A stretch of 64,000 bases of DNA, from contig NZ_JAAZUH010000002.1 of assembly GCF_013185915.1 (NCBI RefSeq), positions 682,001 to 746,000 on the forward strand, written 5' to 3'. Shown here one piece after another: positions 20,455 to 31,748 of this stretch (positions are counted from its first letter, which is position 1; each line of letters begins with the position of its first letter). Made by a program: the position numbers and the translations under genes. This stretch comes from Stenotrophomonas bentonitica (GTDB taxonomy: Bacteria > Pseudomonadota > Gammaproteobacteria > Xanthomonadales > Xanthomonadaceae). The notes beneath the pieces were generated by a model. That model did no database searches and was not told where the DNA came from. It was given only the letters and a program-made list of their open reading frames with translations.

Positions 20455-20949
20455 ATGAACACCCCGTTTCCGCCCGTCCGCATCGGCCAGGGTTATGACG
20501 TCCACGCCTTCGGCGAGGGAGACCACATCATGCTCGGCGGCATCCGCGTCGACCACAGCTGCGGCGTGCTCGCCCACAGCGACGGCGACGTGATCCTGCA
20601 TGCGCTGTGCGATGCCATGCTCGGCGCGCTGTCGCTGGGCGACATCGGCCAGCACTTCCCGCCGTCGGACATGCGCTGGAAGGACGCCGACAGCAGCCGC
20701 TTCCTGGAGCACTGCAACAGCCTGCTGCGCGAGCGCGGCTGGCAGGTCGGCAACACCGACATCACCGTGATCTGCGAACGCCCCAAGGTCGGCCCGCATG
20801 CGCTGGCGATGCGCGAGCGCATTGCCGGCGTGCTCGGGATCGCGCTGGATGCGGTCAGCGTCAAGGCCACCACCTCGGAGAAGCTCGGCTTCACCGGGCG
20901 CGGCGAAGGCATCGCCGCGCAGGCCGTCGTGCTGCTGGTGGCGCTGTGA
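20455..20949 (+). CDS. ispF: 2-C-methyl-D-erythritol 2,4-cyclodiphosphate synthase
   Basis: IspF cyclises CDP-methylerythritol phosphate with loss of CMP, the step two after IspD. The 164-residue trimeric-enzyme subunit has the zinc ligands in GQGYDVHAF and the [20 protein letters not shown] segment, and the CDP-binding [16 protein letters not shown] loop. ATG 20455 was chosen by family alignment from memory; a longer open frame upstream overlaps ispD. The stop overlaps the truD GTG start (GTGA). Confidence 0.95.
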   Translation: MNTPFPPVRIGQGYDVHAFGEGDHIMLGGIRVDHSCGVLAHSDGDVILHALCDAMLGALSLGDIGQHFPPSDMRWKDADSSRFLEHCNSLLRERGWQVGNTDITVICERPKVGPHALAMRERIAGVLGIALDAVSVKATTSEKLGFTGRGEGIAAQAVVLLVAL

Positions 20950-21989
20950 TTCCGCTGCCGCTGGCATTCGGCGCGCCGCTGCTGCGCGCCGACATCCGCA
21001 CCGCGCCGGAGGATTTCCAGGTCGACGAACTGCCCGCGTTCGAGCCGAGCGGGGAGGGCGAGCACCTGCTGCTGACGATCCGCAAGCGCGGCGCCAACAC
21101 CGTGCACGTGGCAAAGCTGCTGGCCAAATGGGCCGGCCTGCCTGAGATGGGGGTCAGCTTTGCCGGCATGAAGGACCGCCATGCGGTCACCACCCAACGA
21201 TTCAGTGTGCACCTGCCCAAGCGCGTCGCACCGGACATCGCGGCGCTGGCCTCGGACGAAGTGGAGGTGCTCGAGTCGACCTGGCACAACCGCAAGCTGC
21301 AGCGCGGTGCGTTGGCCGGCAACCGGTTCCGGCTGGTGCTGCGCAACGTGGAGGGCGATGCGAAGGCGATCGACGAGCGCCTGTCGCTGATCGCCGCGCG
21401 CGGGTTGCCGAACTGGTTTGGCGAACAGCGCTTCGGTCGCGACGGCGGCAACGTGCCGGCCGCGCTGGCGATGTTCGGCGGCCGCCGGATGCGCCCGGAC
21501 CAGCGCTCGCTGCTGCTCTCGGCGGCCCGTTCGGCGCTGTTCAACCAGGTGTTGGCCGAGCGCGTGGCGCAGGGCAACTGGGACGCGCCGCTGGACGGCG
21601 AAGTGTGGATGCTGGATGGCAGCCGCAGTGTGTTCGGGCCCGAGCCGTGGACCGACCTGCTGGCCGACCGCCTGGGCCGGTTCGACATCCATCCGAGCGG
21701 CCCGTTGTGGGGCGAGGGCGAGCTGCGCAGCAGCGGTGACGCCGCCGCGCTGGAGCTGGCGGCGATCAGTGATGAACAGTCCTTGCAGCTGCGCGCAGGG
21801 CTGGAAGGTGCACGGTTGAAGCAGGAGCGGCGTGCGCTGCGGCTGCGGCCGGCGAACCTGCAGCATCGCTGGCTGCAGGCCGATGTGCTGGAGCTGACGT
21901 TTGCGCTGCCGCCGGGATGTTATGCGACGGCGGTGTTGCATGAGCTGGGGCCGGTGAACGACGTTGCCGGGGTGTCGGCTTCGGAATGA
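20946..21989 (+). CDS. truD: tRNA pseudouridine(13) synthase
   Basis: TruD makes pseudouridine at position 13 of tRNA-Glu. The 347-residue protein begins at GTG 20946 (overlapping the ispF stop) with [27 protein letters not shown]. The catalytic Asp is in [13 protein letters not shown] near residue 80, and the family motifs [12 protein letters not shown] and [10 protein letters not shown] are present. The truD-surE neighbourhood is conserved in gammaproteobacteria, here interrupted by smr on the other strand. Confidence 0.94.
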   Translation: MIPLPLAFGAPLLRADIRTAPEDFQVDELPAFEPSGEGEHLLLTIRKRGANTVHVAKLLAKWAGLPEMGVSFAGMKDRHAVTTQRFSVHLPKRVAPDIAALASDEVEVLESTWHNRKLQRGALAGNRFRLVLRNVEGDAKAIDERLSLIAARGLPNWFGEQRFGRDGGNVPAALAMFGGRRMRPDQRSLLLSAARSALFNQVLAERVAQGNWDAPLDGEVWMLDGSRSVFGPEPWTDLLADRLGRFDIHPSGPLWGEGELRSSGDAAALELAAISDEQSLQLRAGLEGARLKQERRALRLRPANLQHRWLQADVLELTFALPPGCYATAVLHELGPVNDVAGVSASE

Positions 21990-21992
21990 CCG

Positions 21993-22017
21993 GTAGAGCC
22001 ACGCCCTGCGTGGCTGC
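21993..22017 (+). repeat. SMAG-type palindrome
   Basis: GTAGAGCCACGCCCT followed by GCGTGGCTGC, a GTAG-headed hairpin between the convergent truD and smr genes. Confidence 0.85.
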
Positions 22018-22028
22018 ACCGCCGGAAA

Positions 22029-22568
22029 TCACCGGTTCGCCAACAACACCAATACCGCGCCGGTCCCACCTTGTCCGGCCGGCGCCGAATGGAACGCCAG
22101 CACGTCGTTGCGCTGGCGCAGCATCCGGTCCACCAGGTTCTTCAACACCGGCGCGCCGCCATCCGACTGCAATCCCTTCCCATGGATGATCCGCACGCAG
22201 CCATGCTCGTGCGCGTGCGCCTCCAACAGGAACTGGCGCAGCAGGGTCTCGGCCTGGGCCACGGTGGCGCCGTGCAGGTCCAGCTCGTCCTGCACTGAGT
22301 ACTGGCCACGCTTGAGCCGCTGGAACATCCGCGCCGGCAGGTTCTCGCGCCGGTAGCTGGCGGTGTCGCCGGCCTCCAGCGGGCTGCTGTCGCGCAGCAG
22401 CCGGGCGAACTCCCCGCGTGCCGCATCGTCGTCCTGTTCGGCCATCCGCGCGCGCGGCTTCGGCCGCGGCGTGGCCGGCGGCGCGGCGACCGGTTTGCGC
22501 AGCGGCGTGACCTCGCCGATGGCCGCGCGGAACAGCGCCGCCGGATCTTCGTCTTCAGGATGTGACAT
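22029..22568 (-). CDS. Smr/MutS2 C-terminal-domain protein
   Basis: The 179-residue protein has a variable, charged N-terminal half. A C-terminal Smr domain (about residues 90-179) begins DELDLHGATVAQAETLLRQF and has the HGCVRIIHGKG motif. Stand-alone Smr proteins such as E. coli SmrA/SmrB nick nucleic acid; SmrB cleaves mRNA at collided ribosomes. The DLHG and HGKG elements are intact, so nuclease activity is plausible. It is convergent with truD and divergent from surE. Confidence 0.88.
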   Translation of the reverse strand: MSHPEDEDPAALFRAAIGEVTPLRKPVAAPPATPRPKPRARMAEQDDDAARGEFARLLRDSSPLEAGDTASYRRENLPARMFQRLKRGQYSVQDELDLHGATVAQAETLLRQFLLEAHAHEHGCVRIIHGKGLQSDGGAPVLKNLVDRMLRQRNDVLAFHSAPAGQGGTGAVLVLLANR

Positions 22569-22755
22569 GCGTACAGCCTAATGCCCTGAATCGGCCCTGC
22601 CTACCTCCCGGCGGGGTAGGCCGATCTGCCCGCTTGCGGCACAATAGCTGACGCACTTGCGCGGTCGGTGATCCCGGAACGGGTGAAGGCAGGCCCCGCC
22701 AACGCTGGAAAGTGATGGAAATGAAGTCTTGAACAATCAAGCGGTTAAAACCCCG

Positions 22756-23535
22756 ATGCGGATCCTGGTCAGCAACGACGACGGTGTCGACGCGCCGGGC
22801 ATCAGGATGCTCGCCACGGTCCTGCGCGAGGCCGGCCACGACGTGATGGTGGTCGCCCCCGACCGCGACCGGTCCGGTGCCAGCAACTCGCTCACCCTGG
22901 ACCTGCCGGTGCGGGTCAAGCGCATCGACCACTACACCTGCTCGGTGGCGGGTACCCCGACCGACTGCGTGCACCTGGCCCTGACCGGCATGCTCGAGTA
23001 CGACCCGGACATCGTGGTCTCCGGCATCAACAACGCGGCCAACCTGGGCGATGACGTCATCTATTCCGGCACCGTCTCGGCGGCGATGGAAGGGCGTTTC
23101 CTCGGCCTGCCGGCCGTGGCGATGTCGCTGGTCTCGCACAACCACGACCCGCGCAACTTCGAAACCGCCGCGCGCGCGGCGGTCGAGATCGTGACCCGGC
23201 TCAAGGCCGACCCGCTGCCGGCCGACACCATCCTCAACGTGAACGTGCCCGACCTCCCGTGGGCGGAGGTGCGTGGTTTCGAAGTCACCCGCCTGGGCAA
23301 CCGCCACCGTGCCGAAGGCTGCATCGCCCAGCGCGACCCGCGCGGCAATGAAGTGTTCTGGATCGGCCCGGCCGGTCGCGAACAGGACTCGGGCCCCGGC
23401 ACCGACTTCCACGCGGTGCGCAACGGTTACATCTCGATCACCCCGATCCAGGTCGACCTGACCCGCTACCAGGCGCTGGAAAAGGTCGCCAGCTGGGTCG
23501 GCGGCCTGACCGCCGCGCTGGACCGCCCGGCATGA
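22756..23535 (+). CDS. surE: 5'/3'-nucleotidase SurE
   Basis: SurE is a stationary-phase metal-dependent phosphatase acting on nucleoside 5'- and 3'-monophosphates and short polyphosphate. The 259-residue protein opens [16 protein letters not shown], with the metal-binding Asp pair. It continues with [21 protein letters not shown] and [13 protein letters not shown]. An in-frame TTG nine codons upstream (22729) has a better ribosome-binding box, so the true start could be there. The gene ends in an ATGA overlap with pcm. Confidence 0.94.
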   Translation: MRILVSNDDGVDAPGIRMLATVLREAGHDVMVVAPDRDRSGASNSLTLDLPVRVKRIDHYTCSVAGTPTDCVHLALTGMLEYDPDIVVSGINNAANLGDDVIYSGTVSAAMEGRFLGLPAVAMSLVSHNHDPRNFETAARAAVEIVTRLKADPLPADTILNVNVPDLPWAEVRGFEVTRLGNRHRAEGCIAQRDPRGNEVFWIGPAGREQDSGPGTDFHAVRNGYISITPIQVDLTRYQALEKVASWVGGLTAALDRPA

Positions 23536-24209
23536 GCCAGCGCCTTCGCCTGCAACCCGAAGCGGTCGGGATCGGCATGACCTCGCAGCGCGTGCGCGAC
23601 CGCCTGGTCGAACGCCTGCGCGAAAGCGGCATCGTCGACGAAGCCACCCTCAATGCGATCCGGGTGGTGCCGCGCCACCTGTTCATCGACGAGGCACTGG
23701 CCTCGCGCGCGTACGAAGACACCGCGCTGCCGATCGGCCACGGCCAGACCATCTCGCAGCCGTGGGTCGTCGCGCGGATGACCGAAGCCGTACTGCAGTC
23801 GGCCCCCAAGCGCGTGCTCGAAGTGGGCACCGGTTCGGGTTACCAGGCGGCCGTGCTCGGCGCGCTGGGCCTGGAGGTCTACACCGTCGAGCGCATCGGC
23901 GACCTGCTGCGCCAGGCGCGCAAGCGCTTCCGCGCGCTGGGCATGAACATCCGCAGCAAGCATGACGACGGCCGCGTCGGCTGGGCCGAGCACGGTCCGT
24001 TCGACGCCATCGTGGTCACCGCCGCCGCCCCTGCACTGGTTGACGCACTGATCGAGCAGCTGGCCGTGGGCGGACGCCTGGTGGCGCCGGTGGGTGGGCC
24101 CGGGGCGCAATCGCTGATCCAGCTGACCCGCCGCGAAGACGGCAGTGTCGAACAGCAGGTACTGGCGCCGGTCACGTTCGTGCCGCTGCTGTCTGGCATG
24201 CTGGACTGA
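23532..24209 (+). CDS. pcm: protein-L-isoaspartate O-methyltransferase
   Basis: Pcm uses S-adenosylmethionine to repair isoaspartyl residues in aged proteins. The 225-residue protein contains the pre-motif [19 protein letters not shown], the SAM-binding loop [14 protein letters not shown] and the [11 protein letters not shown] block, all diagnostic. It overlaps surE by 4 bp (ATGA) and is 19 bp before the DedA/YqaA-like gene, in the conserved surE-pcm-nlpD order. Confidence 0.95.
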   Translation: MSQRLRLQPEAVGIGMTSQRVRDRLVERLRESGIVDEATLNAIRVVPRHLFIDEALASRAYEDTALPIGHGQTISQPWVVARMTEAVLQSAPKRVLEVGTGSGYQAAVLGALGLEVYTVERIGDLLRQARKRFRALGMNIRSKHDDGRVGWAEHGPFDAIVVTAAAPALVDALIEQLAVGGRLVAPVGGPGAQSLIQLTRREDGSVEQQVLAPVTFVPLLSGMLD

Positions 24210-24228
24210 TTCCAAGGAGCGTTGCGTC

Positions 24229-24843
24229 ATGAAGATTTTCGGTCCGCTGTACGAGCGGGCAATGAAGTGGGCCGCGCACGAGCGCGCCCCGACCTACCTG
24301 ACCGTGCTTAGCTTCATCGAGGCGATCATCTTCCCGGTGATGCCCGAAGTGATGCTGGCACCGATGTGCGTGGCCCAGCCCAAGCGTGGCTGGTGGTTCG
24401 CCACGCTCAGTCTGGCCGGCTCGATGGTCGGTGCCCTGGTCGGCTATGCATTGGGCCACTACGCCTTCGAAGCGATCAAGCCGCTGTTCGCGGCGATGGG
24501 CATGCTGACCAGCATCGAAGGCGGCATCGCCATCGTGCAGGCCAAGATGGCCGAGTCGCCGTGGGCGGTGTTCACTTTCCTGGTGCTGGGCGGCTTCATG
24601 CCGATCCCGATGAAGGTCTTCACCTGGGCATCGGGTATCGTCGGCGTGCCGCTGCCGCAGTATTTCCTGAGCATGCTGATCGGTCGCGGCAAGCGCGTGT
24701 ACGTGCTGGCTGCGGTGATCCGCATCGGCGGCGCACGTGCCGAAGCCGCGCTGCGGCGCTGGATTGAACCGCTGGGCTGGATCGCCACCGTACTGGTGGT
24801 CGGTCTGGTGGCCTGGCTTGTATGGAGGTCGAAGTTCGCATGA
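24229..24843 (+). CDS. YqaA/DedA-like inner-membrane protein
   Basis: The 204-residue protein has the SNARE-associated/VTT (DedA-like) layout. It shows an amphipathic start, FIEAIIFPVMPEVMLAP with conserved Glu and Pro residues, a glycine-rich helix GSMVGALVGYALGHYAF, and a final helix near residues 180-200. DedA-superfamily proteins act in lipid-carrier recycling and membrane homeostasis; this YqaA-type branch is not defined. AAGGAG at 24214-24219 supports ATG 24229. The stop overlaps the nlpD start (ATGA). Confidence 0.85.
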   Translation: MKIFGPLYERAMKWAAHERAPTYLTVLSFIEAIIFPVMPEVMLAPMCVAQPKRGWWFATLSLAGSMVGALVGYALGHYAFEAIKPLFAAMGMLTSIEGGIAIVQAKMAESPWAVFTFLVLGGFMPIPMKVFTWASGIVGVPLPQYFLSMLIGRGKRVYVLAAVIRIGGARAEAALRRWIEPLGWIATVLVVGLVAWLVWRSKFA

Positions 24844-25616
24844 GTGCTGATCGTTTGAACGGAAGCGCGCGCCTGGTCGCGCTGCTGCTGGTGGTGTCCA
24901 CGCTGAGCGCCTGCGGCACCGCCACCGTGGTCAAGCCCTCGGGTGGCCGTACCGCGCACAGCACGCCGCAGAGTTCGGTGGCCAAGCCGGGCCAGACCGC
25001 CGTGGTGCGCCGGGGCGACACGCTGTACGCGCTGGCACGCATCCACAACATCACCCCGCGCGACCTCGCCGCCTGGAACGGGCTGGCCGAGCCTTACACC
25101 ATCTACCCGGGCCAAAGCCTGCGCCTGTACCCGGGCGGCAGCCCCGGCCGCGCCCCGACCACCGTGGTCACCGCGCCGCGCCCGGGCAACGCAGCCACCC
25201 CCGCTCCGGCACCCACGCCGTCGCCGACCACCGCGATCAAGAGCAACATCAGCTGGCGCTGGCCGGCCGATGGCGCGCTGGTCGGCCGCTTCGTCGGTGC
25301 CGACGTCACCAAGCAGGGCGTGGACATCGCCGGCAGCAGCGGCCAGCCGGTACGGGCGACCGCGGCAGGCGTGGTGGTGTATTCCGGTGCCGGCCTGGTC
25401 GGATTCGGCGAGCTGATCATCGTCAAGCACAACGACCAGTGGCTGTCGGCCTACGGCCACAACCGCAAGCGCCTGGTCAACGAAGGCCAGAGCGTCAAGG
25501 CTGGGGAACAGATCGCCGAAATGGGCCGCACCGGCACCACCCGCGACATGCTGCACTTCGAGATCCGCTACAACGGCAAGCCGGTGGACCCGCTGCTGTA
25601 CCTGCCGCCGAGGTAA
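24840..25616 (+). CDS. nlpD: NlpD-like LysM/M23 murein-hydrolase activator lipoprotein
   Basis: The 258-residue lipoprotein has a signal peptide with lipobox LSAC near residue 23. A LysM domain follows (about 50-100: AVVRRGDTLYALARIHNI, GQSLRLYPGG), then a Pro/Ala linker and a C-terminal M23 LytM domain (about 135-258). The LytM domain contains GVDIAGSSGQPVRATAAGVV and LHFEIRYNGKPVDPLLYL. The usual first zinc His is replaced (KQGVDIAG instead of HxGxD), as in NlpD/EnvC. This fits an activator of the AmiC amidase rather than an active endopeptidase. It ends the surE-pcm-yqaA-nlpD operon. rpoS, the usual next gene in enterics, is absent. Confidence 0.9.
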   Translation: MSADRLNGSARLVALLLVVSTLSACGTATVVKPSGGRTAHSTPQSSVAKPGQTAVVRRGDTLYALARIHNITPRDLAAWNGLAEPYTIYPGQSLRLYPGGSPGRAPTTVVTAPRPGNAATPAPAPTPSPTTAIKSNISWRWPADGALVGRFVGADVTKQGVDIAGSSGQPVRATAAGVVVYSGAGLVGFGELIIVKHNDQWLSAYGHNRKRLVNEGQSVKAGEQIAEMGRTGTTRDMLHFEIRYNGKPVDPLLYLPPR

Positions 25617-25627
25617 TGGCGGTGGGC

Positions 25628-25695
25628 GCAGCCACGTAGGGCGTGGCTCTACCGCCGAGAATCCCCCGCCGGTAGAGCCACGCCCTGCGTGGCTG
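25628..25695. repeat. SMAG-type pair in opposite orientations
   Basis: A CTAC-ended copy (25628-25652) and a GTAG-headed copy (25672-25695) face each other across about 20 bp, each with GCCACG / CGTGGC arms. Together they can form either two small hairpins or one long one. They lie between nlpD and the bidirectional terminator. Confidence 0.85.
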
Positions 25696-25713
25696 AATCG
25701 CCGATCGGACATC

Positions 25714-25739
25714 AAAAAGGCTGCCAATGGCAGCCTTTT
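25714..25739. terminator. bidirectional Rho-independent terminator
   Basis: AAAAAGGCTGCC-AAT-GGCAGCCTTTT is symmetrical, with A and T tracts on both sides. It can end both nlpD (plus) and the Mth938-like gene (minus). Confidence 0.85.
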
Positions 25740-25759
25740 CTGAACGGAATCAACTATTT

Positions 25760-26155
25760 TCAGCCCGGCAGCAGGATCGCGGCGGCCACGTTCCGGCCTT
25801 CGCTGGCCAGCAGGTTGAAGGTCCGCGCCGCCGCCGCGTTGTCCATCACTTCCAGGCCGATGCCACGGCTCAGGCATGCGCCCAGCACGGCTGCGGACGG
25901 AAACCGCTGATTCGCCCCGGTTCCCAGGATCACCAGCTCCGGCTGCAACGCCAGGATAGGGGCCAGGTCGTCCGGGGCCAGTCCGCCGGCATCGCCGGCC
26001 ACCGGCCAGGCCTCCACCAGCGTCTGCGGGGTCACGATGAAGCTCTGCTCGAGCTCACAGGTACGCACCAGCACCCGGTCCTCGATGAGCACCGAAGTAC
26101 GGCCCACATTGCGGAACGAGTAGGCGTAATCCGGGATCTCGTGGTTCAGCTGCAT
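25760..26155 (-). CDS. Mth938-like-domain protein (DUF498)
   Basis: The 131-residue protein matches the Mth938/DUF498 fold also seen in mitochondrial NDUFAF3. Typical segments are YSFRNVGRTSVLIEDRVLV, LALQPELVILGTGANQRF and the C-terminal FNLLASEGRNVAAAILLP. The biochemical role in bacteria is not established; the eukaryotic relative assists complex I assembly. ATG 26155 was chosen because the longer open frame runs into yhbY. It sits 8 bp downstream of yhbY on the same strand. Confidence 0.85.
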   Translation of the reverse strand: MQLNHEIPDYAYSFRNVGRTSVLIEDRVLVRTCELEQSFIVTPQTLVEAWPVAGDAGGLAPDDLAPILALQPELVILGTGANQRFPSAAVLGACLSRGIGLEVMDNAAAARTFNLLASEGRNVAAAILLPG

Positions 26156-26162
26156 GCCGGGA

Positions 26163-26468
26163 TCAGCCGCGCGGCAGCACGATCTGGCGCATTTCCTTGC
26201 TCGGGCGGTACAGCACGGCGACGTGGCCAATGCGCTGCACCAGCGCGCTTTCCGAGGCTTCCACCAGCTCGGCGATCATCGCGTCACGGGTGTCGCGGTC
26301 TTCCGCACCCACCTTGACCTTGACCAGTTCATGGCGTTCCAGCACCTCGTTCAGCTCGGCCAGGAAGGCCGGCGTGATCCCCTTGCCCCCGATCTGCAGC
26401 AGGGCTTTCAGGTCATGGGCCTGGCCGCGGAGGAAGCGGGTCTGGGAGGAGGTGAGCTGGGTAGACAT
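26163..26468 (-). CDS. yhbY: YhbY-type CRM-domain RNA-binding protein
   Basis: The 101-residue protein is a single CRM domain. It has FLRGQAHDLKALLQIGGKG with the GxxG RNA-binding loop, LVKVKVGAEDRDTRDAMIAEL, and the closing LYRPSKEMRQIVLPRG. YhbY associates with pre-50S ribosomes in E. coli. It is divergent from rlmE, itself a 50S modification enzyme, the same arrangement as yhbY-rlmE in enterics. Confidence 0.92.
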   Translation of the reverse strand: MSTQLTSSQTRFLRGQAHDLKALLQIGGKGITPAFLAELNEVLERHELVKVKVGAEDRDTRDAMIAELVEASESALVQRIGHVAVLYRPSKEMRQIVLPRG

Positions 26469-26533
26469 TCAGGAACAAGCGGTTAACTGGGGCGATCAGG
26501 GTATCATGACCACCCCGTCCGGCCCTATTTCCA

Positions 26534-27166
26534 ATGGCTTCCCGCAGCAAAAGCAGTCAACGCTGGTTGAAAGAGCACTTCGCCGACCCCTTCGTGAAGA
26601 AGGCCCAGGCCGAAGGCATGCGCTCGCGCGCGGCCTACAAGCTGGAGGAGCTGCTCGAGCGCGACCGGCTGCTGAAGCCGCACATGGTAGTGGTCGACCT
26701 GGGCGCCGCCCCGGGCGGCTGGTCGCAGCAGGTGCGGCGCCAGATCGGCGCCACCGGCCGGGTGCTGGCGCTGGACATCCTGGAGATGCCGCCGCTGGCC
26801 GGGGTCGAGTTCCTTCACGGCGACTTCAGGGAGCAGGCCGTCCTATCGCAGTTTGAAGCCATGCTCGGCGACACCCCGGTAGACCTTGTGCTCTCGGATA
26901 TGGCCCCCAATAAGAGTGGTGTGGACGCGGTCGACCAGCCGCGGATGATGCACCTGGCCGAGCTGGCGTTGGAGTTTTCCGACAACCATCTCAAGCCGGG
27001 TGGCGCGTTCCTGATCAAGCTGTTCCAGGGCGTGGGCTTTGACGACTACGTGCGCGAGATGCGCCGCCGGTTCGACAAGGTCGTGATCCGCAAGCCTGAA
27101 GCGTCGCGGAAGCGCTCGCCCGAGGTGTACGCCCTTGGGCAGGGCAAACGCGCCCAGATCAAGTAA
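26534..27166 (+). CDS. rlmE: 23S rRNA (uridine(2552)-2'-O)-methyltransferase
   Basis: RlmE (FtsJ/RrmJ) methylates U2552 in the A-loop of 23S rRNA using SAM. The 210-residue protein shows [10 protein letters not shown] with the catalytic Lys, the SAM loop [31 protein letters not shown] with the catalytic Asp, LIKLFQG, and [14 protein letters not shown] at the C-terminus. This gives the K-D-K-E tetrad of the family. It is 47 bp upstream of ftsH, as in E. coli. Confidence 0.96.
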   Translation: MASRSKSSQRWLKEHFADPFVKKAQAEGMRSRAAYKLEELLERDRLLKPHMVVVDLGAAPGGWSQQVRRQIGATGRVLALDILEMPPLAGVEFLHGDFREQAVLSQFEAMLGDTPVDLVLSDMAPNKSGVDAVDQPRMMHLAELALEFSDNHLKPGGAFLIKLFQGVGFDDYVREMRRRFDKVVIRKPEASRKRSPEVYALGQGKRAQIK

Positions 27167-27213
27167 GCTCAACCATACCAATAGCGTCAGGCATTAGAGG
27201 AACACCGGAGCCA

Positions 27214-29160
<1,947 letters not shown>

Positions 29161-29205
29161 CGTTCTTGCGGCAAACCGTGGCGCCGGGCTCTGTCCGGCC
29201 GCTTC

Positions 29206-29231
29206 AAAGGCCGGGGCAACCCGGCCTTTTT
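29206..29231 (+). terminator. Rho-independent terminator after ftsH
   Basis: AAAGGCCGGG / CCCGGCCTTT stem with a GCAA-type loop and a following T tract, 46 bp after the ftsH stop. Confidence 0.8.
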
Positions 29232-29255
29232 CGTTCCAGACCTTCCGGAGTTTCC

Positions 29256-29435
29256 ATGTCCACCCCACCGCCCCCGGTCTCCCACACCACCGAAATCGTG
29301 ATCGCCACGGTGGTCGGCGCCGCCGTCGGCCTGATCAGCGGCAACTACTTCCTCGGCGGTGTCGCCGGCATCGTGCTCGGGATCGTGTTGAGCGTGGGCA
29401 AGACCCTGTATCTCGACCGCAAGCGCCGTCGTTGA
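29256..29435 (+). CDS. small membrane protein, unknown function
   Basis: The 59-residue frame begins at ATG 29256 after CCGGAG (29245-29250). It encodes a short soluble start (STPPPPVSHTTE), one or two closely spaced hydrophobic, Gly-rich segments (about residues 13-48, with GAAVGLISGNYFLGGVAG), and a basic tail LDRKRRR. It lies downstream of the ftsH terminator and before folP, so it may have its own promoter. Codon use and ribosome site support it as real; I know of no assigned function. Confidence 0.6.
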   Translation: MSTPPPPVSHTTEIVIATVVGAAVGLISGNYFLGGVAGIVLGIVLSVGKTLYLDRKRRR

Positions 29436-29485
29436 CGCAGCGCGGCGCGCGTAAACTACGCGCCTGCGCACTTCCTGGATGACCC

Positions 29486-30385
29486 ATGTTCGACACCTCC
29501 CCCCAGCTTGACTGCGGCGGCCGCGTGCTGCGGCTGGACCGCCCGCGCGTGATGGGCATCGTCAACGTCACCCCGGATTCGTTCTCCGACGGCGGCGCGC
29601 ACGATACGGTCGAAGCGGCGGTCGCGCACGGCCTGCAGCTGGTCGCCGAAGGCGCCGACCTGCTCGACATCGGCGGCGAGTCGACCCGTCCGGGCAGTGC
29701 ACCGGTCCCGCTGGAGGAAGAGCTGCGCCGCGTCGTTCCGGTGATCGAGCAGCTCGCGCGGCAGGTCACCGTGCCGATCAGCATCGATACCTTCAAGCCC
29801 GAGGTCATGCGCGCGGCCGTGGCCGCCGGTGCCGGGATGATCAACGACATCCATGCGCTGCGCCAGGACGGCGCACTCGCGGCCGCAGCCGAGCTCGGCG
29901 TGCCGGTGGTGTTGATGCACATGCAGGGCGAGCCCGGCAGCATGCAGGATACCCCGCACTACGACGACGTGGTCGCCGAGGTGCACCGCTTCCTGGCCGA
30001 CCGCATCTTCACGGCCGAAATGGCCGGCATCGCCAAGAAGAACCTGGTGATCGACCTGGGCTTCGGTTTCGGCAAGACCACCGAGCACAACATGATCCTG
30101 CTCGCGCGATCGGAACGCTTCCTCGAGCTGGGCTTTCCCATGCTGGCCGGACTGTCGCGCAAGCGCAGCATCGGCGAGCTGACCGGGCGCGACGTCCCGC
30201 GCGAACGCGTGGCCGGTTCGGTGGCCGCGCATCTGATCGCGGCCCAGCGCGGCGCGCGGATCCTGCGCGTGCATGACGTGGCCGCGACCGTCGACGCGCT
30301 CAAGGTGTGGGCGGCGGTCGACGCGGTGCCGATGCCGCGCGTGGACGCTGCCCCGGCCATGCCGCGCTGGCCGGACGAGGACTGA
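29486..30385 (+). CDS. folP: dihydropteroate synthase
   Basis: FolP condenses p-aminobenzoate with hydroxymethyl-dihydropterin pyrophosphate and is the sulfonamide target. The 299-residue protein has both signatures, [15 protein letters not shown] and [13 protein letters not shown], then the TIM-barrel motifs [32 protein letters not shown] and [12 protein letters not shown]. FolK, which supplies its substrate, is encoded at 55.1 kb in this window. Its stop overlaps the miaA start by one base. Confidence 0.96.
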   Translation: MFDTSPQLDCGGRVLRLDRPRVMGIVNVTPDSFSDGGAHDTVEAAVAHGLQLVAEGADLLDIGGESTRPGSAPVPLEEELRRVVPVIEQLARQVTVPISIDTFKPEVMRAAVAAGAGMINDIHALRQDGALAAAAELGVPVVLMHMQGEPGSMQDTPHYDDVVAEVHRFLADRIFTAEMAGIAKKNLVIDLGFGFGKTTEHNMILLARSERFLELGFPMLAGLSRKRSIGELTGRDVPRERVAGSVAAHLIAAQRGARILRVHDVAATVDALKVWAAVDAVPMPRVDAAPAMPRWPDED

Positions 30386-31338
30386 TGGGCGCCGACCAGC
30401 GCCCGCTGGCGATCGCGGTGATGGGCCCGACCGCGTCGGGCAAGACCGCCACCGCCATCGCCCTGGCCCGGCAGCTGGGCGGCGAGATCGTCAGCGTCGA
30501 TTCGGCGCTGGTCTACCGCGGGCTGGATATCGGCTCGGCCAAGCCCGACGCCGCCGAACGCGCGCAGGCTCCGCACCACCTGCTGGACCTGCGCGACCCG
30601 TGGCAAACCTATTCAGCGGCCGAGTTCGCCGCCGACGCCGCGCGCGCGGTGGCCGACATCGTCGCGCGGGGGCGCATGCCGATCCTGGCCGGCGGCACCG
30701 GGCTGTATTTCCGCGCGCTGCTGCAGGGGCTGTCGCCGATGCCCCCGGCCGACCCGGCGATCCGTGCCGCGATCTCCGCCGAGGCGGCCGTGCTGGGCTG
30801 GCCAGCGCTGCATGCGCAGCTGGCGGCGGTCGACCCGGCCGCCGGCGCGCGCATCCATGCCACCGACCCGCAGCGCATCCAGCGGGCGCTGGAGGTGTAC
30901 CGCCTGACCGGCCGCGCCATCACCGACTGGCAGAAGGCACCCGGCGTGGACCGGCTGCCGGTGCGCTGCCTGAAGCTGGTGCTGGCCCCGCGCGAGCGCA
31001 GCGTGCTGCACCAGCGCATTGAAACCCGCTTCGACCGCATGCTGGAACAGGGCTTCCTGGACGAGGTGCAGGCCCTGCGTGCGCTTCCGGAGATGGCGGC
31101 GGTGGCCGCAGCGCTGGACCTGCCGGCGGTGCGCGCGGTCGGCTACCGCCAGGCCTGGGAGTTCCTGGACGGGCAGGGCACGGCCGCCGAATTCCGCGAC
31201 CGGGGCATTTACGCCACCCGGCAGCTGGCCAAGCGCCAGCTCACCTGGCTGCGCGGCGAGCTTGATGCGCGCTGGTTCGACCCCCATATGGATCAGGCTT
31301 CCCTGGCGGACGCCGTTTCGGCCTTTGTGGGCCGCTGA
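30385..31338 (+). CDS. miaA: tRNA dimethylallyltransferase
   Basis: MiaA adds a dimethylallyl group to A37 of tRNAs reading U-starting codons. The 317-residue protein has the P-loop GPTASGKT at residues 14-21, the [18 protein letters not shown] segment with the catalytic Asp, and [13 protein letters not shown]. The ATG 30385 overlaps the folP TGA. It is followed by hfq and hflX, the conserved miaA-hfq-hflX order. A CCA-like hairpin is absent, so read-through from folP is likely. Confidence 0.95.
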   Translation: MGADQRPLAIAVMGPTASGKTATAIALARQLGGEIVSVDSALVYRGLDIGSAKPDAAERAQAPHHLLDLRDPWQTYSAAEFAADAARAVADIVARGRMPILAGGTGLYFRALLQGLSPMPPADPAIRAAISAEAAVLGWPALHAQLAAVDPAAGARIHATDPQRIQRALEVYRLTGRAITDWQKAPGVDRLPVRCLKLVLAPRERSVLHQRIETRFDRMLEQGFLDEVQALRALPEMAAVAAALDLPAVRAVGYRQAWEFLDGQGTAAEFRDRGIYATRQLAKRQLTWLRGELDARWFDPHMDQASLADAVSAFVGR

Positions 31339-31440
31339 GCCACAGCGTCAGGTCCCGTGCCCGTGTACCATCGGAGATTCCGGTGGCGGGGGCCGTGGCA
31401 GCTGCCGGAAGACCATAAAAACAATAATGAGGAGTGTGCA

Positions 31441-31725
31441 ATGTCCAAGGGGCAATCGCTGCAGGATCCGTTTCTGAATGCACTTCGGCGCGAACGCGTG
31501 CCGGTGTCGGTGTATCTGGTGAATGGCATCAAGTTGCAGGGAACGATCGAATCGTTCGACCAGTTCGTTGTCCTGCTGCGCAATACGGTCAGCCAGATGG
31601 TGTACAAGCACGCCATTTCGACCGTGGTGCCGGCACGCAATGTCCGGGTCGGTCCCGGTGGCGGCTATGTGCAGTCCAATGAAGGTGGCGCCGACGGCGC
31701 CCAGGAAGAAGACGACGTTGAATGA
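31441..31725 (+). CDS. hfq: RNA chaperone Hfq
   Basis: Hfq is the hexameric RNA chaperone that pairs small RNAs with mRNAs. The 94-residue protein has the Sm1 region [21 protein letters not shown] and [19 protein letters not shown], and Sm2 with [12 protein letters not shown], including the YKH motif of the proximal face. An acidic Gly-rich C-terminal tail follows from about residue 75. AGGAG lies 6 nt before ATG 31441. It is followed by hflX 23 bp later. Confidence 0.97.
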   Translation: MSKGQSLQDPFLNALRRERVPVSVYLVNGIKLQGTIESFDQFVVLLRNTVSQMVYKHAISTVVPARNVRVGPGGGYVQSNEGGADGAQEEDDVE

Positions 31726-31748
31726 AGTAAGTCACTGCGGAGACGCGC

